From Methylobacterium radiodurans (GTDB taxonomy: Bacteria; Pseudomonadota; Alphaproteobacteria; Rhizobiales; Beijerinckiaceae), in contig NZ_CP029551.1 of the NCBI RefSeq assembly GCF_003173735.1, forward strand, positions 1,417,501 to 1,481,500: a stretch of 64,000 nucleotides of DNA, written 5' to 3'. Shown piece by piece: positions 51,429 to 60,803 of this stretch. The notes below the pieces were generated by a model. The model saw only the letters and a list, made by a program, of their open reading frames with translations, did no database searches and had not been told where the DNA came from. Numbering within the stretch: position 1 is the first letter of the stretch; every line of letters starts with the position of its first letter. A program made the position numbers and the translations under genes.

Positions 51429-51923
51429 ATGGCGCATCCGGCACCGACCTGCGAGGACGCCACGGCGGCCCCGCGCGCCGAGGGCCGGACCCGCTGCGCG
51501 GACGACCTCTACACCTGGGTCCAGGAGCAGGTGGCGCTGCTCCGCGCCGGCCGGGTGGAGGCGCTCGACCTCGACAACATCGCCGAGGAGCTGAGCGACG
51601 TGGGGTCGGAGCAGTACGACAAGCTCGAGAGCGCCATCGACGTGCTTCTGGCCCACGCCCTCAAATGGGACCACCGGCCCGAGCATCGGACCCGGAGCTG
51701 GTCCCTGACCATCGCCGAGCAGCGGGTGCGGATCGAAAGGCAATTGCGCCGGAACCCGGGTCTCAAGGCGCGCGTCGGGGAGGCGATCGAGGACGGCTTC
51801 CGCCTCGCCCGGTTGCGAGCCGCCCGCGAGATGCGGCGCTCCCCCAAGACCCTGCCCGCGGAGTGTCCCCACAGCTGGGACGACATCCTGAACCGTCCCT
51901 TCGAGTACGAGGCCGATCGGTAG
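51429..51923 (+). CDS. DUF29 family protein
   Basis: From ATG 51429 (51417 also possible), 164 residues. The diagnostic block is DDLYTWVQEQVALLRAGRVE followed by LDLDNIAEELSDVGSEQYDKLES, and a basic helix near ARLRAAREMRRSPKTLPAEC. DUF29 proteins occur widely in cyanobacteria and alphaproteobacteria without known role. It sits between cobS and cobT with gaps of 16 and 6 bp, so it is co-transcribed with the cobaltochelatase genes. Confidence 0.88.
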   Translation: MAHPAPTCEDATAAPRAEGRTRCADDLYTWVQEQVALLRAGRVEALDLDNIAEELSDVGSEQYDKLESAIDVLLAHALKWDHRPEHRTRSWSLTIAEQRVRIERQLRRNPGLKARVGEAIEDGFRLARLRAAREMRRSPKTLPAECPHSWDDILNRPFEYEADR

Positions 51924-51929
51924 CCCCGC

Positions 51930-53834
51930 ATGTCCATCTCCAACCGCAAGCCCGGTGAGCGCCGCGAGCCCGTGGCCGAGCCCCTGAAGCGCTCGGTGGC
52001 GGGGTGCCTGCGCGCCATCGCGCGCCGCTCCGAGATCGAGGTGACTTACGCCACCGACCGGCCGGCGCTGACGGGGGACAAGGCGCGGCTCCCCGAGCCG
52101 CCCCGCAAGCTCTCCGCCCACGACGTGGCGGTGCTGCGCGGCAACGCAGACTCGATGGCGCTCCGGCTCGGCTGCCACGACGTCGCGGTGCACCGCCGCC
52201 TCGCGCCCGAGAACGCGCCCGCCCGCGCGGTCTACGACGCGGTCGAGCAGGCCCGCGTCGAGGCGATCGGCGCGCGCCGCATGGCGGGCGTGGCCTCGAA
52301 TATCTCGGCGATGCTGGAGGACCGCTATCATCGCGGCGGCAAGTACGAGACCATCACCGACCGGGCCGACGCGCCGATGGAGGACGCCGTCGCGCTGATG
52401 GTGCGCGAACGGCTCACGGGGCAGGCGCCGCCGGCCGCCGCGCAGCGCATCGTCGATCTCTGGCGCGACCACGTCGAGGCCAAGGCTGGGCGCAACCTCG
52501 ACGGGCTCCTGGGCTCGATCGAGGACCAGCGCGCCTTCGCCCGCTCGGTGCGGGACCTCCTCTCCTCCCTCGACATGGCGGACGAGACGCCCTTCGATCC
52601 GGAGGACGACGAGACCGACGAGGAGGGCGAGGCCCAGGACAGCGAGCAGAGCCCGCAGGAGGGCGAGGCCGAGGAGCAGTCCCAGGGCGACCGCGCCGAG
52701 ATCGAGACCTCGGAGGAGGCCTCCGACGAGATCGAGGAGGGCACGCAGGAAGCGGCCGACGCGCCGTCCGGCGAGCTGCCCGACGAGGCCGAGGAGGCCG
52801 ATTCCGAGGAGGCCGGCGAGTCCTGGCGCCCGCCGCAGCGGGCCGACAACACGCCGCGGGGCCCCGAGTACAAGATCTTCAACGCCCGCTTCGACGAGGT
52901 CATCCACGCCGAGGATCTCTGCGACCCGGACGAACTCGCGCGGCTGCGCACCTATCTCGACAAGCAGCTCTCGCACCTGCAGGGCGTGGTCGGCCGTCTC
53001 GCCAACCGGCTGCAGCGGCGCCTTCTCGCCCAGCAGAACCGCGCCTGGGATTTCGACCTGGAGGAGGGCCAGCTCGACCCGGCCCGGCTCGTGCGCGTGG
53101 TGATCGACCCGTTCCAGCCTCTCTCCTTCAAGCAAGAGAAGGACACGAATTTTCGCGACACCGTCGTCACGCTGCTCCTCGACAATTCGGGCTCGATGCG
53201 CGGGCGACCGATCACGGTGGCGGCGACCTGCGCCGACATCCTGGCCCGCACGCTGGAGCGCTGCGGCGTGAAGGTCGAGATCCTGGGGTTCACCACCCGC
53301 GCCTGGAAGGGCGGCCAGAGCCGCGAGGCGTGGCTCGCCGCCGGCAAGCCGCCGAACCCGGGCCGCCTCAACGACCTGCGCCACATCGTCTACAAGGCGG
53401 CGGATGCCCCGTGGCGCCGCGCGCGCAAGAACCTCGGTCTGATGATGCGCGAGGGGCTGCTCAAGGAGAACATCGACGGCGAGGCGCTGGACTGGGCGCA
53501 CAAGCGCCTTCTCGGCCGGCCCGAGCAGCGCAAGATCCTGATGGTGATCTCGGACGGCGCGCCGGTCGACGATTCGACCCTGTCGGTCAATGCGGGCAAC
53601 TACCTCGAGCGGCACCTGCGCTGGATGATCGAGGACATCGAGACGCGCTCGCCGGTCGAGCTGCTCGCCATCGGCATCGGCCACGACGTGACGCGCTACT
53701 ACCGCCGCGCGGTGACGATCATCGACGCGGAGGAACTCGGCGGCGCGATGACCGAGAAGCTCGCCGAGCTGTTCGAGGAGGACGGCGCGCAGGCCCCTGC
53801 GCGCGCGCTGCGGGTCGCGGGCGGACGGCGATAG
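51930..53834 (+). CDS. cobT: Aerobic cobaltochelatase subunit CobT
   Basis: A 634-residue protein. The N-terminal part ([20 protein letters not shown], then [20 protein letters not shown]) is CobT-specific. A long acidic linker (about residues 210-300, rich in Glu) follows, and the C-terminal VWA domain has the MIDAS motif [20 protein letters not shown]. It is the partner of CobS in cobalt insertion. Starts 6 bp after the DUF29 gene. Confidence 0.93.
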   Translation: MSISNRKPGERREPVAEPLKRSVAGCLRAIARRSEIEVTYATDRPALTGDKARLPEPPRKLSAHDVAVLRGNADSMALRLGCHDVAVHRRLAPENAPARAVYDAVEQARVEAIGARRMAGVASNISAMLEDRYHRGGKYETITDRADAPMEDAVALMVRERLTGQAPPAAAQRIVDLWRDHVEAKAGRNLDGLLGSIEDQRAFARSVRDLLSSLDMADETPFDPEDDETDEEGEAQDSEQSPQEGEAEEQSQGDRAEIETSEEASDEIEEGTQEAADAPSGELPDEAEEADSEEAGESWRPPQRADNTPRGPEYKIFNARFDEVIHAEDLCDPDELARLRTYLDKQLSHLQGVVGRLANRLQRRLLAQQNRAWDFDLEEGQLDPARLVRVVIDPFQPLSFKQEKDTNFRDTVVTLLLDNSGSMRGRPITVAATCADILARTLERCGVKVEILGFTTRAWKGGQSREAWLAAGKPPNPGRLNDLRHIVYKAADAPWRRARKNLGLMMREGLLKENIDGEALDWAHKRLLGRPEQRKILMVISDGAPVDDSTLSVNAGNYLERHLRWMIEDIETRSPVELLAIGIGHDVTRYYRRAVTIIDAEELGGAMTEKLAELFEEDGAQAPARALRVAGGRR

Positions 53835-53862
53835 GGACTCACTCTGGTCCCGCGGCCGCGGC

Positions 53863-54921
53863 TCAGCGGGGCCGCGGGACCGGGCCGAGATGGTGCGGGA
53901 ATCCGGTCTCGCCGCGCAGGCCCGCCCACCAGCCGGCGAGCGCGACCCGGAAGTTGCGGACGGCGCCGGCCCGCAGGTACTGCGTCGTGAAGAGCAGCGC
54001 CATCACGGCGGCCACCGGGAAGGCCAGCGGATAGAAGCGGCGGGTCAGGACGAGACGGTTGCGCTCGTCGAGGAAGACCGACAGGGGGGTGCGCGCCCGC
54101 CGGTCGACGCTCGATCCGATCACGGCGCCGTGGTCGTGCAGCACCACCGAATCGTGCGCGTAGCCCAGGCGGAAGGTGCCGCGGCGCAGGCACCAATCGA
54201 CCTCCTCGGCATACAGGAAGTAATCCTCGCGCATCGGGCCGACCGCCTCGATATAGGCCCGGCTGACGAACATCGCGGCGCCCGAGACGTAGTGCTGGGC
54301 GCTCTCGACCGCCGCAGGGTCGATGGGCGCCTCCGCGGCTGCACCGAGGCCGATATTGTAGCCGCGCCCGAGCCAGCGCCGCCAGCGCCCGCCGTAGAGC
54401 TGGACCCGGCCCGAGCGCTGGATCACGAGGCGGCTCCCGACGATGCCGTAGCCGCCCGCCTCCGCGCGGGCCTGGACGGCTGCGAGCGCGGTCGGCGTCG
54501 GCAGCGTGTCCGGGTTGAGCACCCAGAGCGCCGTCCAGTCCGGACGCTCGGCGAGCGCGGCGATCACCAGATTGACGGCGCCGGCGTAGCCGAGATTGCC
54601 CTGAGCCCGGTAGAGCCGCACCGCGCCGATCGCGCCGCCGGGCCGGCCGGGGCGCAGGACGAGGCTCTCGGCGGCCGGGGGCGGCGCGCCGGGATCGGCC
54701 CCCGCCTCGGTGCAGGCGAGTTCGGTGCGCAACGCGGCCGCGAGTTCCGCGAAGGCCTCCGGCCCGCCGTTCTCGCAGATGCAAACCGCGCCGACCGGCA
54801 CGGTGGAGCGGTCCAGCTGAGCCAGGCAGGCGCGGATGGCCTCCGCGCAGCGATAGCCCACGATCGCGACCGCGACATCCCTCATCGGACGATCTTCGCT
54901 CATCGAACGATCTTCGCTCAT
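53863..54921 (-). CDS. GT2 glycosyltransferase (rhamnosyltransferase-like)
   Basis: A 352-residue protein with VAVAIVGYRCAEAIRACLAQ at the start of the GT-A fold, NLGYAGAVNLVIAALAE, a DxD-type LWVLNPDTLPT, and EEVDWCLRRGTFRLGYAHDS as the acceptor-side acidic motif. A C-terminal hydrophobic helix may tether it to the membrane. The ATG at 54921 overlaps the preceding stop (ATGA); two more in-frame ATGs at 54903 and 54885 come from an 18-bp tandem repeat. Last gene of the exopolysaccharide operon. Confidence 0.88.
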   Translation of the reverse strand: MSEDRSMSEDRPMRDVAVAIVGYRCAEAIRACLAQLDRSTVPVGAVCICENGGPEAFAELAAALRTELACTEAGADPGAPPPAAESLVLRPGRPGGAIGAVRLYRAQGNLGYAGAVNLVIAALAERPDWTALWVLNPDTLPTPTALAAVQARAEAGGYGIVGSRLVIQRSGRVQLYGGRWRRWLGRGYNIGLGAAAEAPIDPAAVESAQHYVSGAAMFVSRAYIEAVGPMREDYFLYAEEVDWCLRRGTFRLGYAHDSVVLHDHGAVIGSSVDRRARTPLSVFLDERNRLVLTRRFYPLAFPVAAVMALLFTTQYLRAGAVRNFRVALAGWWAGLRGETGFPHHLGPVPRPR

Positions 54922-54935
54922 CGAACGACCTCTTG
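54882..54935. repeat. 18-bp tandem repeat at the start of a glycosyltransferase gene
   Basis: Three units: ctcatcggacgatcttcg, ctcatcgaacgatcttcg and ctcatcgaacgacctctt, with few differences. On the minus strand each unit supplies a start codon; the protein would begin MSEDRS-MSEDRP-MRDV. The copies do not shift the frame. Confidence 0.85.
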
Positions 54936-55862
54936 GCTGAGCCCAAAGGCGAGGCGGTGGGCCTCCGCGAAGCGGAAGCCGCGGATGCGCAGGAGCACCA
55001 TCACGGCGCCCAGGCGCGTCCGGCGGGCCGGCAGATCGGAGGACCTCAGGATCCGCCAGGATTGCGGCAGGGCCGAGAGCAGCACGAGCCAGGCGCGGGC
55101 GAGCCAGCGCAGGGCCCCGAGGAGGCCGACCGGGGCGAGCGCGTGCGCCTCGCGGGTGGTGCGCCGCCATTTCCGGGCGAGCTCGTCCCAGCTCCGCCGG
55201 GCCGGGTGGGCGACGATGCAGGCGGGGGCGTAGCCTAGGCGGAAGCCGAGGGCGCGCGCCCGGTGGCACCACTCGACGTCCTCCGAGACCCCGTTGGCGA
55301 AGGGCCCGACCGCGGCGAAGACCGCGCGGGAGACGAACATGTTGGCGGTGACGGTGAACCCTTTCCGGCGGACGTAGAGGTCGTTGCGGAAGGCGAAGAC
55401 CAGCTCGTAGGCCTCGACCGCGCTCGGCGCGGCCGCGTCCGCCGCGATCACCCGGACGGCGCCGCCCACCACGTCGCTGCCGGCCCGATCGCTCCACGCC
55501 GCGCCGTCCGCGGCCAGCGCCGCCTCGCCCGCGACGAGCCAGTCGGGGCTCGGCCGGCAATCGCTGTCGATGAAGGCGAGGATCGCGCCGCGCGCGGCGG
55601 CGACGCCGGCGTTGCGGGCCGGGCCCGCCCCCCGCTCCGGCGCAGCGACGACGCGGGCGCGCCCGGCCGCCACCGCCTCGACCGCCGCGAGGCCGGCGCG
55701 CGAGCCGTTGTCGGCGACGATCACCTCGTAGCGCTCCGGCGGCATCCGCTGGGCGGCCAGATGCGCGAGGCAGGCGTCGAGGTTGGCGAGGTCGTCGAGA
55801 TGCGGCATCACGACCGAGATGCGGGGCTCCTGCCCGGTGAGGTCCATGCTCCCCTCCCTCAT
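54918..55862 (-). CDS. GT2 family glycosyltransferase
   Basis: A 314-residue GT-A enzyme: ISVVMPHLDDLANLDACLAH, YEVIVADNGSRAGLAAVEAV, GAGPARNAGVAAARGAILAF, the metal-binding IDSDCRPSPDWL, and GVSEDVEWCHRARALGFRLG. The second half carries hydrophobic helices (LARAWLVLLSALPQSW). ATG 55862 overlaps the flippase stop (ATGA); MDLTG at 55847 is an alternative. Adds a sugar to the lipid-linked repeat unit. Confidence 0.88.
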   Translation of the reverse strand: MREGSMDLTGQEPRISVVMPHLDDLANLDACLAHLAAQRMPPERYEVIVADNGSRAGLAAVEAVAAGRARVVAAPERGAGPARNAGVAAARGAILAFIDSDCRPSPDWLVAGEAALAADGAAWSDRAGSDVVGGAVRVIAADAAAPSAVEAYELVFAFRNDLYVRRKGFTVTANMFVSRAVFAAVGPFANGVSEDVEWCHRARALGFRLGYAPACIVAHPARRSWDELARKWRRTTREAHALAPVGLLGALRWLARAWLVLLSALPQSWRILRSSDLPARRTRLGAVMVLLRIRGFRFAEAHRLAFGLSQEVVR

Positions 55863-57382
55863 CCGAGCGCGCCCGCGGGCTCGCCCATCCGCACCATGTC
55901 GCGGAGGCCGACGCCGTGGCTGCGCAGCGCGAATCCGTAGGCGCCGAGCCCCGCCAGCCCGCAGACGACGCAGAGCGCGACCCAGTCGGCCAGGGGCATC
56001 GGCCAGGTCGCCGCCACCGCGCCGAGGCCCGCGGTGACCCCGATCGGGAACAGGACCAGGAACCAGGCGAGCGCGGGCGTGAACGGGTGGAGGCGCAGGC
56101 TGCGCCGGACGATCCAGGCGAGCACCAGCCCCTCGGCCGCCGCGAGCGCCGCGACGAAGCCTTCGAGCGTGCCGTGCAGCGGCACGCTGAGCGCGGCGAG
56201 CAGCACCGCGCCCGCCCCGGCGATCGAGCCCCGGAGCAGGAAGCCGGTCTGGCCGCCCGCGAGGCAGGGCGCGACCGGGAAGGCCAGCAGCGACTTGATG
56301 CAGACATCGACCGCGATCGCGCTCACCAGCCCCTGGGACGGCCGGTAGGCCGCGCCGAACACGAAGCCGATCACCGGCACGCCGAGCGCCAGCAGCCCGA
56401 GCCCGTAGGTGAAGGAGGCCACCGACAGCCACGCCGCCCAGCGGTCGAGGAGGAGGCTCCGGGGATCGGGCCTGCCTGCCGACGGGCCCGGGGACTGGCC
56501 GTGTGCCTTGCCGGCGGCCACGAGCGCCGGGAGGTAGAGGCTCGTCAGGAACTTGAGGAGCTGGCCGCGGGGCATCAGCGCGACGCCCATGGCGTTGCCG
56601 TAGAGGCCCAGCGTCGAGACCCCGAGCAGGCTGCCGACGAGCAGCCGGTCGCCCATGATGCTGAAGGCGTTTGCGAGCCCGTTGGGGATCAGCGGACGGC
56701 CGAAGCGCTCGGCCTCGCGGGCGACCGGCCGGTCCCAGGCAAGGCGCCAGCGGCGCCGGGCCAGGAGGTGGGAGACGAGGACCGAGACCGCCGCGCCCCC
56801 GACGATGCCGAACAGCATGCAGGCGTAGTCGCGGCTCACCAGGGCGATGCCGACGGCGATCACGGTCCAGGCGGCCTGCGCGGCGGCGGTCGTGGCGGCG
56901 TCGGGCCAGAACTCGTAGGTGCGGGTGAGTTCCTTGACCCCGAGGTTCTGGAAGCCGCGCAGGAAGGGCGCGAGCGGCAGGAGGAGGAAGGCCCAGAGCG
57001 CGTCCGGCACGTCGAGCGCCCACACCACGAGCGGGGCCGAGGCGAGCAGCACCAGGGCGATCAGGGTCGAGCGGATCAGCGCCAGCGCGTGCAGCGTGCC
57101 GTAGACCGCCTCCGGATCGGCCTCGTCGTGCCCGCGCACGGCCGAGTACTGGATGCCGATGTCGGTGGCGAGTTCGGCGAAGGCGGCCACCACCGAGAGC
57201 GAGAGGGCGACGCCGTACTGCTCCTTCGGCAGGGTGTGCGCCAGCGCGATGTTGCGCAGGAGCGGGAACAGCATGTCGGCCATGTTGCCCGACAGCAGCG
57301 TCGCGCCCGTGCGCAGGCGCGAGCCCGGTCCCGGAGCCGTCCCCGGCGCCCGCCGCGTGCCTGGCCTCATGCCCAACCTCAT
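55859..57382 (-). CDS. Polysaccharide flippase (Wzx/MOP family)
   Basis: A 507-residue membrane protein with about 12-14 hydrophobic helices; TLLSGNMADMLFPLLRNIAL, LATDIGIQYSAVRGHDEADP and FGRPLIPNGLANAFSIMGDR are recognisable Wzx blocks. It exports the undecaprenyl-linked repeat unit to the periplasm. ATG 57382 overlaps the stop of the GT4 gene; ATG 57370 is also possible since the first residues are low-complexity. Confidence 0.88.
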   Translation of the reverse strand: MRLGMRPGTRRAPGTAPGPGSRLRTGATLLSGNMADMLFPLLRNIALAHTLPKEQYGVALSLSVVAAFAELATDIGIQYSAVRGHDEADPEAVYGTLHALALIRSTLIALVLLASAPLVVWALDVPDALWAFLLLPLAPFLRGFQNLGVKELTRTYEFWPDAATTAAAQAAWTVIAVGIALVSRDYACMLFGIVGGAAVSVLVSHLLARRRWRLAWDRPVAREAERFGRPLIPNGLANAFSIMGDRLLVGSLLGVSTLGLYGNAMGVALMPRGQLLKFLTSLYLPALVAAGKAHGQSPGPSAGRPDPRSLLLDRWAAWLSVASFTYGLGLLALGVPVIGFVFGAAYRPSQGLVSAIAVDVCIKSLLAFPVAPCLAGGQTGFLLRGSIAGAGAVLLAALSVPLHGTLEGFVAALAAAEGLVLAWIVRRSLRLHPFTPALAWFLVLFPIGVTAGLGAVAATWPMPLADWVALCVVCGLAGLGAYGFALRSHGVGLRDMVRMGEPAGALG

Positions 57383-58557
57383 GCCCGGCCTCCGGCGAGC
57401 CCCGGCGCGGCGGCGGCGCGGGCCGCAGCTGGGGCGGGCTCCGTGCGGCGCGACGCGGCGCGGATCAGGGCGGCGCTCGCCGCCCCCCAGCTGTCCCAGG
57501 TGAGGGTGTCGCGGGCCCGCGCCCGGGTGCTCTCGCGCAGGCGGGCATAGGCCGCCGGGTCGCTCCACTGCGCCAGCAGGGTGTCCGCGTAGGTGGCGGC
57601 GTCCGCATCGAGCCCGAACAGGAAGCCGTTGACCCCCGGCCGCACGATCGTCGGGATGCCGCCGGTCGCGGTGGCGAGGCTCGGCAGCCCGTAGGCGCCG
57701 GCCTCGCAGAAGACGAGGCCGTAGGCCTCTTGGCGGCTCGGGACGACGAGGAAGTTCGCCCGCCCGAACAGGGCGCGCAGCCGCGCGGCCGCCTCCGGAT
57801 CGCCCTTGCTCAGGAAGCCGTGGGCGACGAGGCCTGGCGTGCCGGCGAGCGCCGCCGGGACCGGGCAGCCGACGACGTGGAGTTCCGCCCGCACGCCGCG
57901 GGCCTGCAGTTCCAGCAGCAGGCCGTGGGCGAGGTCGCCGCCCTTGCGCACCCAGTCGACGCCGACGAAGAGCAGGCGACACACGCCGTCCCGCGGGGGA
58001 TCGGCGGCCGGCGGCGGCGCGTCGAGATTGGCCCCGAACGGGACCGCGTGGGCGCGCGCCGCGCCGTAGTCGCGCCTCGCCGAGTCGGCCGCCCAGTCGG
58101 AGGCGTAGAGCGACAGGGCCGCCCCGCGGATCACCGCGCCCTCCAGCCGCTCGCCGTTGCGCAGCGTGCGCGGCGAGAGGCCGGAGAACCAGTCGGGATA
58201 GTAGTCGCGCATCCCCCGGAAGGTCGCGTCCGAGCAGTGGACCACGGGGAAGTCCGCGACGAGGCCGTAGAGCTGCGTCGTGCTGGCGAGCCCGAACACC
58301 ACGTCGGGCCGGAAGCGCTCGAGCCTGCGCCGCAGGGCGAGCCCGTAGAGTTGCGCCAGCACCGGCTCGCGCAGCGGGTCGATCCGGGCCGGGCCGGAGA
58401 CCCGGCGCAGGCCCTGCAGCAGCGCGCGCATCGGCGGGCTGCCGATCGGCTCGACGGCCTCGAAATGCTGCCGCAGCGCCCGCAGGCAGTAATAGGGCGT
58501 CCCGCTCCAGGCCGCGCGGGTCTCGGGCGGGCCGGACGAGAGGAAGGCGACGCGCAT
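57379..58557 (-). CDS. GT4 family glycosyltransferase
   Basis: A 392-residue GT-B enzyme beginning MRVAFLSSGPPETRAAWSGT. The C-terminal donor-binding domain shows RLLFVGVDWVRKGGDLAHGL and NFLVVPSRQEAYGLVFCEAG with the E-x7-E motif of GT4. It transfers a nucleotide-sugar to the growing repeat unit. ATG 58557 is 23 bp after the kinase gene. Confidence 0.9.
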   Translation of the reverse strand: MRVAFLSSGPPETRAAWSGTPYYCLRALRQHFEAVEPIGSPPMRALLQGLRRVSGPARIDPLREPVLAQLYGLALRRRLERFRPDVVFGLASTTQLYGLVADFPVVHCSDATFRGMRDYYPDWFSGLSPRTLRNGERLEGAVIRGAALSLYASDWAADSARRDYGAARAHAVPFGANLDAPPPAADPPRDGVCRLLFVGVDWVRKGGDLAHGLLLELQARGVRAELHVVGCPVPAALAGTPGLVAHGFLSKGDPEAAARLRALFGRANFLVVPSRQEAYGLVFCEAGAYGLPSLATATGGIPTIVRPGVNGFLFGLDADAATYADTLLAQWSDPAAYARLRESTRARARDTLTWDSWGAASAALIRAASRRTEPAPAAARAAAAPGLAGGRA

Positions 58558-58580
58558 CACGGGTCCGGGGCTCTCTGGGG

Positions 58581-60803
58581 TCAGGCGCCGATTCGGGCCG
58601 GGGCGTAGGCGTGGCCCTGGTCGCCGTAGCGGGGCAGGTGCGGCATCGCGACCTTGTTGAGGACGATGCCGAGCAGGCGGTCGTGCAGGGCGGGCGCGGA
58701 GCGCAGGGCGTCGGCCACCACCTCGCGCGAGGTGGCGCCCCACTCGACCACGAGGACGACCCCGTCGAGGAGCGGGGCCATCGCCCGGGCGTCGACCACC
58801 GACAGGATCGGCGGCAGGTCGACCACCACGTAGTCGTAGTCGCGCTCGGCCTCGGCGAGCAGGTCGCGCATCGCCCGCGAGCCGAGGATCTCGTGCCCGT
58901 CGCGCTGGGCGAGCCCGGTGCGGGCGGGCAGGAGGTCGAGGCGGGGATTGGCCGAGGTGCGCACCGCGTCGGCGAGGTCGGCCCCGCCGAAGAGGACGCC
59001 GTCGATGCCGGTGCGGGCGTCCGGCGCGAGGGCCTCGGTCAGCTCGGCCTTGCGCAGGTCGCCGTCGATCAGGAGCACCCGCGCCCCGTTCTGGGCGATC
59101 AGGTGGGCGAGGTTGGCCGCCACCATGGTCTTGCCCTCGTCGGGCAGGCACGAGACCACGCCGATGACGCGCGCGCCCTCCTCCTCCCGGGCGAGGTCGG
59201 CGGCGACCTTCACGGTCCGCAGGGTCTCGGCCTCGATCGAGAAGGGGTTGTGCAGGACGTGGTCGAGGGCGAGCCGCCCGGGCGCCCCGCGCCGGAGCCG
59301 GCCGCCCATCCGGGCGTCCGCCGCGGTGCTCGGGATGTAGCCGAGGCAGTGGCAGCCGAAGGCCGAGACGATGTCGCGCCGGGTGCGCAGGCTCTGGTCG
59401 GAGAACTCGGCCGCCACCGCCGCGAACAGGCCGATCAGGCCGCCGCCGACGAGTCCGAGCGCCATCAGGAGGGTGCGCTTGGGCGAGAACTTCTTGGTGG
59501 GCGGGCTCGCCTCGGTGATGACGCGCGCCTCCGAGACCGGGAAGCTCTGCTGCTGGACTGCCTGGATGTAGCGCTGGGCGTAGTCCTCGTAGGCCTGCCG
59601 CGTGGTCCGGGCGGTGCTCTCGAGCTGCTGCAGCTTGACCTGATTCTGGCCGATGTCGCTCGTTCGGGCGAATTGCTGGGCGAGGTTCTGCCGCAGCGCC
59701 GCCTCGCGCGACTGGGCGATCGCGAGGTCGCTGCGATAGACCTCCTCGATGCGCTTCAGCTCGCTCCGGATCGAGCCGAGGGTCGTCTCCGCGTCCGCCC
59801 GCAGGCGCTGGACCAGCGGGTGATCGGCGCCGAAGCGCGCGACGAGATCGGCGACGCGCTGATTGGTGTCGAGATATTGCTGGCGCAGCTTGGTGATCAC
59901 CTCGTTCGTGAGGGCGTCGGCGACGGCGAGGTCGGGGGGCGCCTGGGCGTTCACGGCCTCGACCCGGTCGAGCTTGGCCTTGGCCGTCGCGGTGTTGCCC
60001 ACCGCCTCGGTCAGCAGGCTTCCGATCGCCGTGAGGGCGAGCTCGTCGATGGACTTGCCGTCAGCGACCGCGATGTTGTGCTCCCGCTTGAACGCGACCA
60101 CCGCGGAATCGGCCTTGGCCGCCTGCGCGCCGACCTCGTCGAGCCGCGCCTTGAGCCAGCCCGCTGCCTGGGCCGAGGTCTCGCTGTTGGCGCCCACCTG
60201 CTCGTCGAGGAAGGCCTGAGCGAAGCCGTTGGCCACGCGGGCGGCTTGTCGGGGCGTCTCGGCGAGGAAGCGCGCCTCGAACACGAAGGTGTTGTCGATC
60301 CGCGCGGCGCTGAAGCGGCTGCCGACCGACTCGACCGCGGCCTCGAAGCGCGCCTCGGGTGTGGGTGCATCCGCCTCGGCGCCGAACCACGCCTTCACGC
60401 CGTCGAGGAGCCCGGTTCGCGTCCCGTTGAATTCCGGGTCGTCGTCGAGCTTCAGCGCCGTCACCACGGCCCGCACGGTCCGGTCGGAGCGGGCCGATTC
60501 CATCAGGCTGTCGACCCGGGCCGGGTCGAAGACCGGCTCCTGCCGCTTGCGCTCGTCCTTGGTCGACAAGACGCTCAGCCGGCGCGGGTCGATCGAGATC
60601 TCGGCGCTCGCCCGGTAGAGCGGCGTCAGCGAGTATCCGATGCCGGCGGCCACCAGCAACCCGAGCAGGGCTCCGAGCGCGATCTTGCGCCAGCCCCGGC
60701 GGACGACACCGAGCGCCGTGCGCAGGAGGTTCTGCAGGGGCTGCTGGACGGCGGCGCTCCCCTCGTAGGGCACGCTCACGAGGTCTCGGTCGAGGTAATT
60801 CAT
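58581..60803 (-). CDS. Wzc-like chain-length regulator/tyrosine kinase (BY-kinase)
   Basis: A 740-residue inner-membrane protein with an N-terminal Wzz domain (VVRRGWRKIALGALLGLLVA, LYRASAEISIDPRRLSVLST), a periplasmic coiled coil, a second membrane helix (TLLMALGLVGGGLIGLFAAV) and a C-terminal BY-kinase. Its Walker A is intact: GVVSCLPDEGKTMVAANLAH; Walker A' is VLLIDGDLRKAELT and Walker B VVVDLPPILSVVDA. The Tyr cluster is short (RYGDQGHAY). It regulates polymer length and export. Overlaps the next gene by ATGA. Confidence 0.92.
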   Translation of the reverse strand: MNYLDRDLVSVPYEGSAAVQQPLQNLLRTALGVVRRGWRKIALGALLGLLVAAGIGYSLTPLYRASAEISIDPRRLSVLSTKDERKRQEPVFDPARVDSLMESARSDRTVRAVVTALKLDDDPEFNGTRTGLLDGVKAWFGAEADAPTPEARFEAAVESVGSRFSAARIDNTFVFEARFLAETPRQAARVANGFAQAFLDEQVGANSETSAQAAGWLKARLDEVGAQAAKADSAVVAFKREHNIAVADGKSIDELALTAIGSLLTEAVGNTATAKAKLDRVEAVNAQAPPDLAVADALTNEVITKLRQQYLDTNQRVADLVARFGADHPLVQRLRADAETTLGSIRSELKRIEEVYRSDLAIAQSREAALRQNLAQQFARTSDIGQNQVKLQQLESTARTTRQAYEDYAQRYIQAVQQQSFPVSEARVITEASPPTKKFSPKRTLLMALGLVGGGLIGLFAAVAAEFSDQSLRTRRDIVSAFGCHCLGYIPSTAADARMGGRLRRGAPGRLALDHVLHNPFSIEAETLRTVKVAADLAREEEGARVIGVVSCLPDEGKTMVAANLAHLIAQNGARVLLIDGDLRKAELTEALAPDARTGIDGVLFGGADLADAVRTSANPRLDLLPARTGLAQRDGHEILGSRAMRDLLAEAERDYDYVVVDLPPILSVVDARAMAPLLDGVVLVVEWGATSREVVADALRSAPALHDRLLGIVLNKVAMPHLPRYGDQGHAYAPARIGA

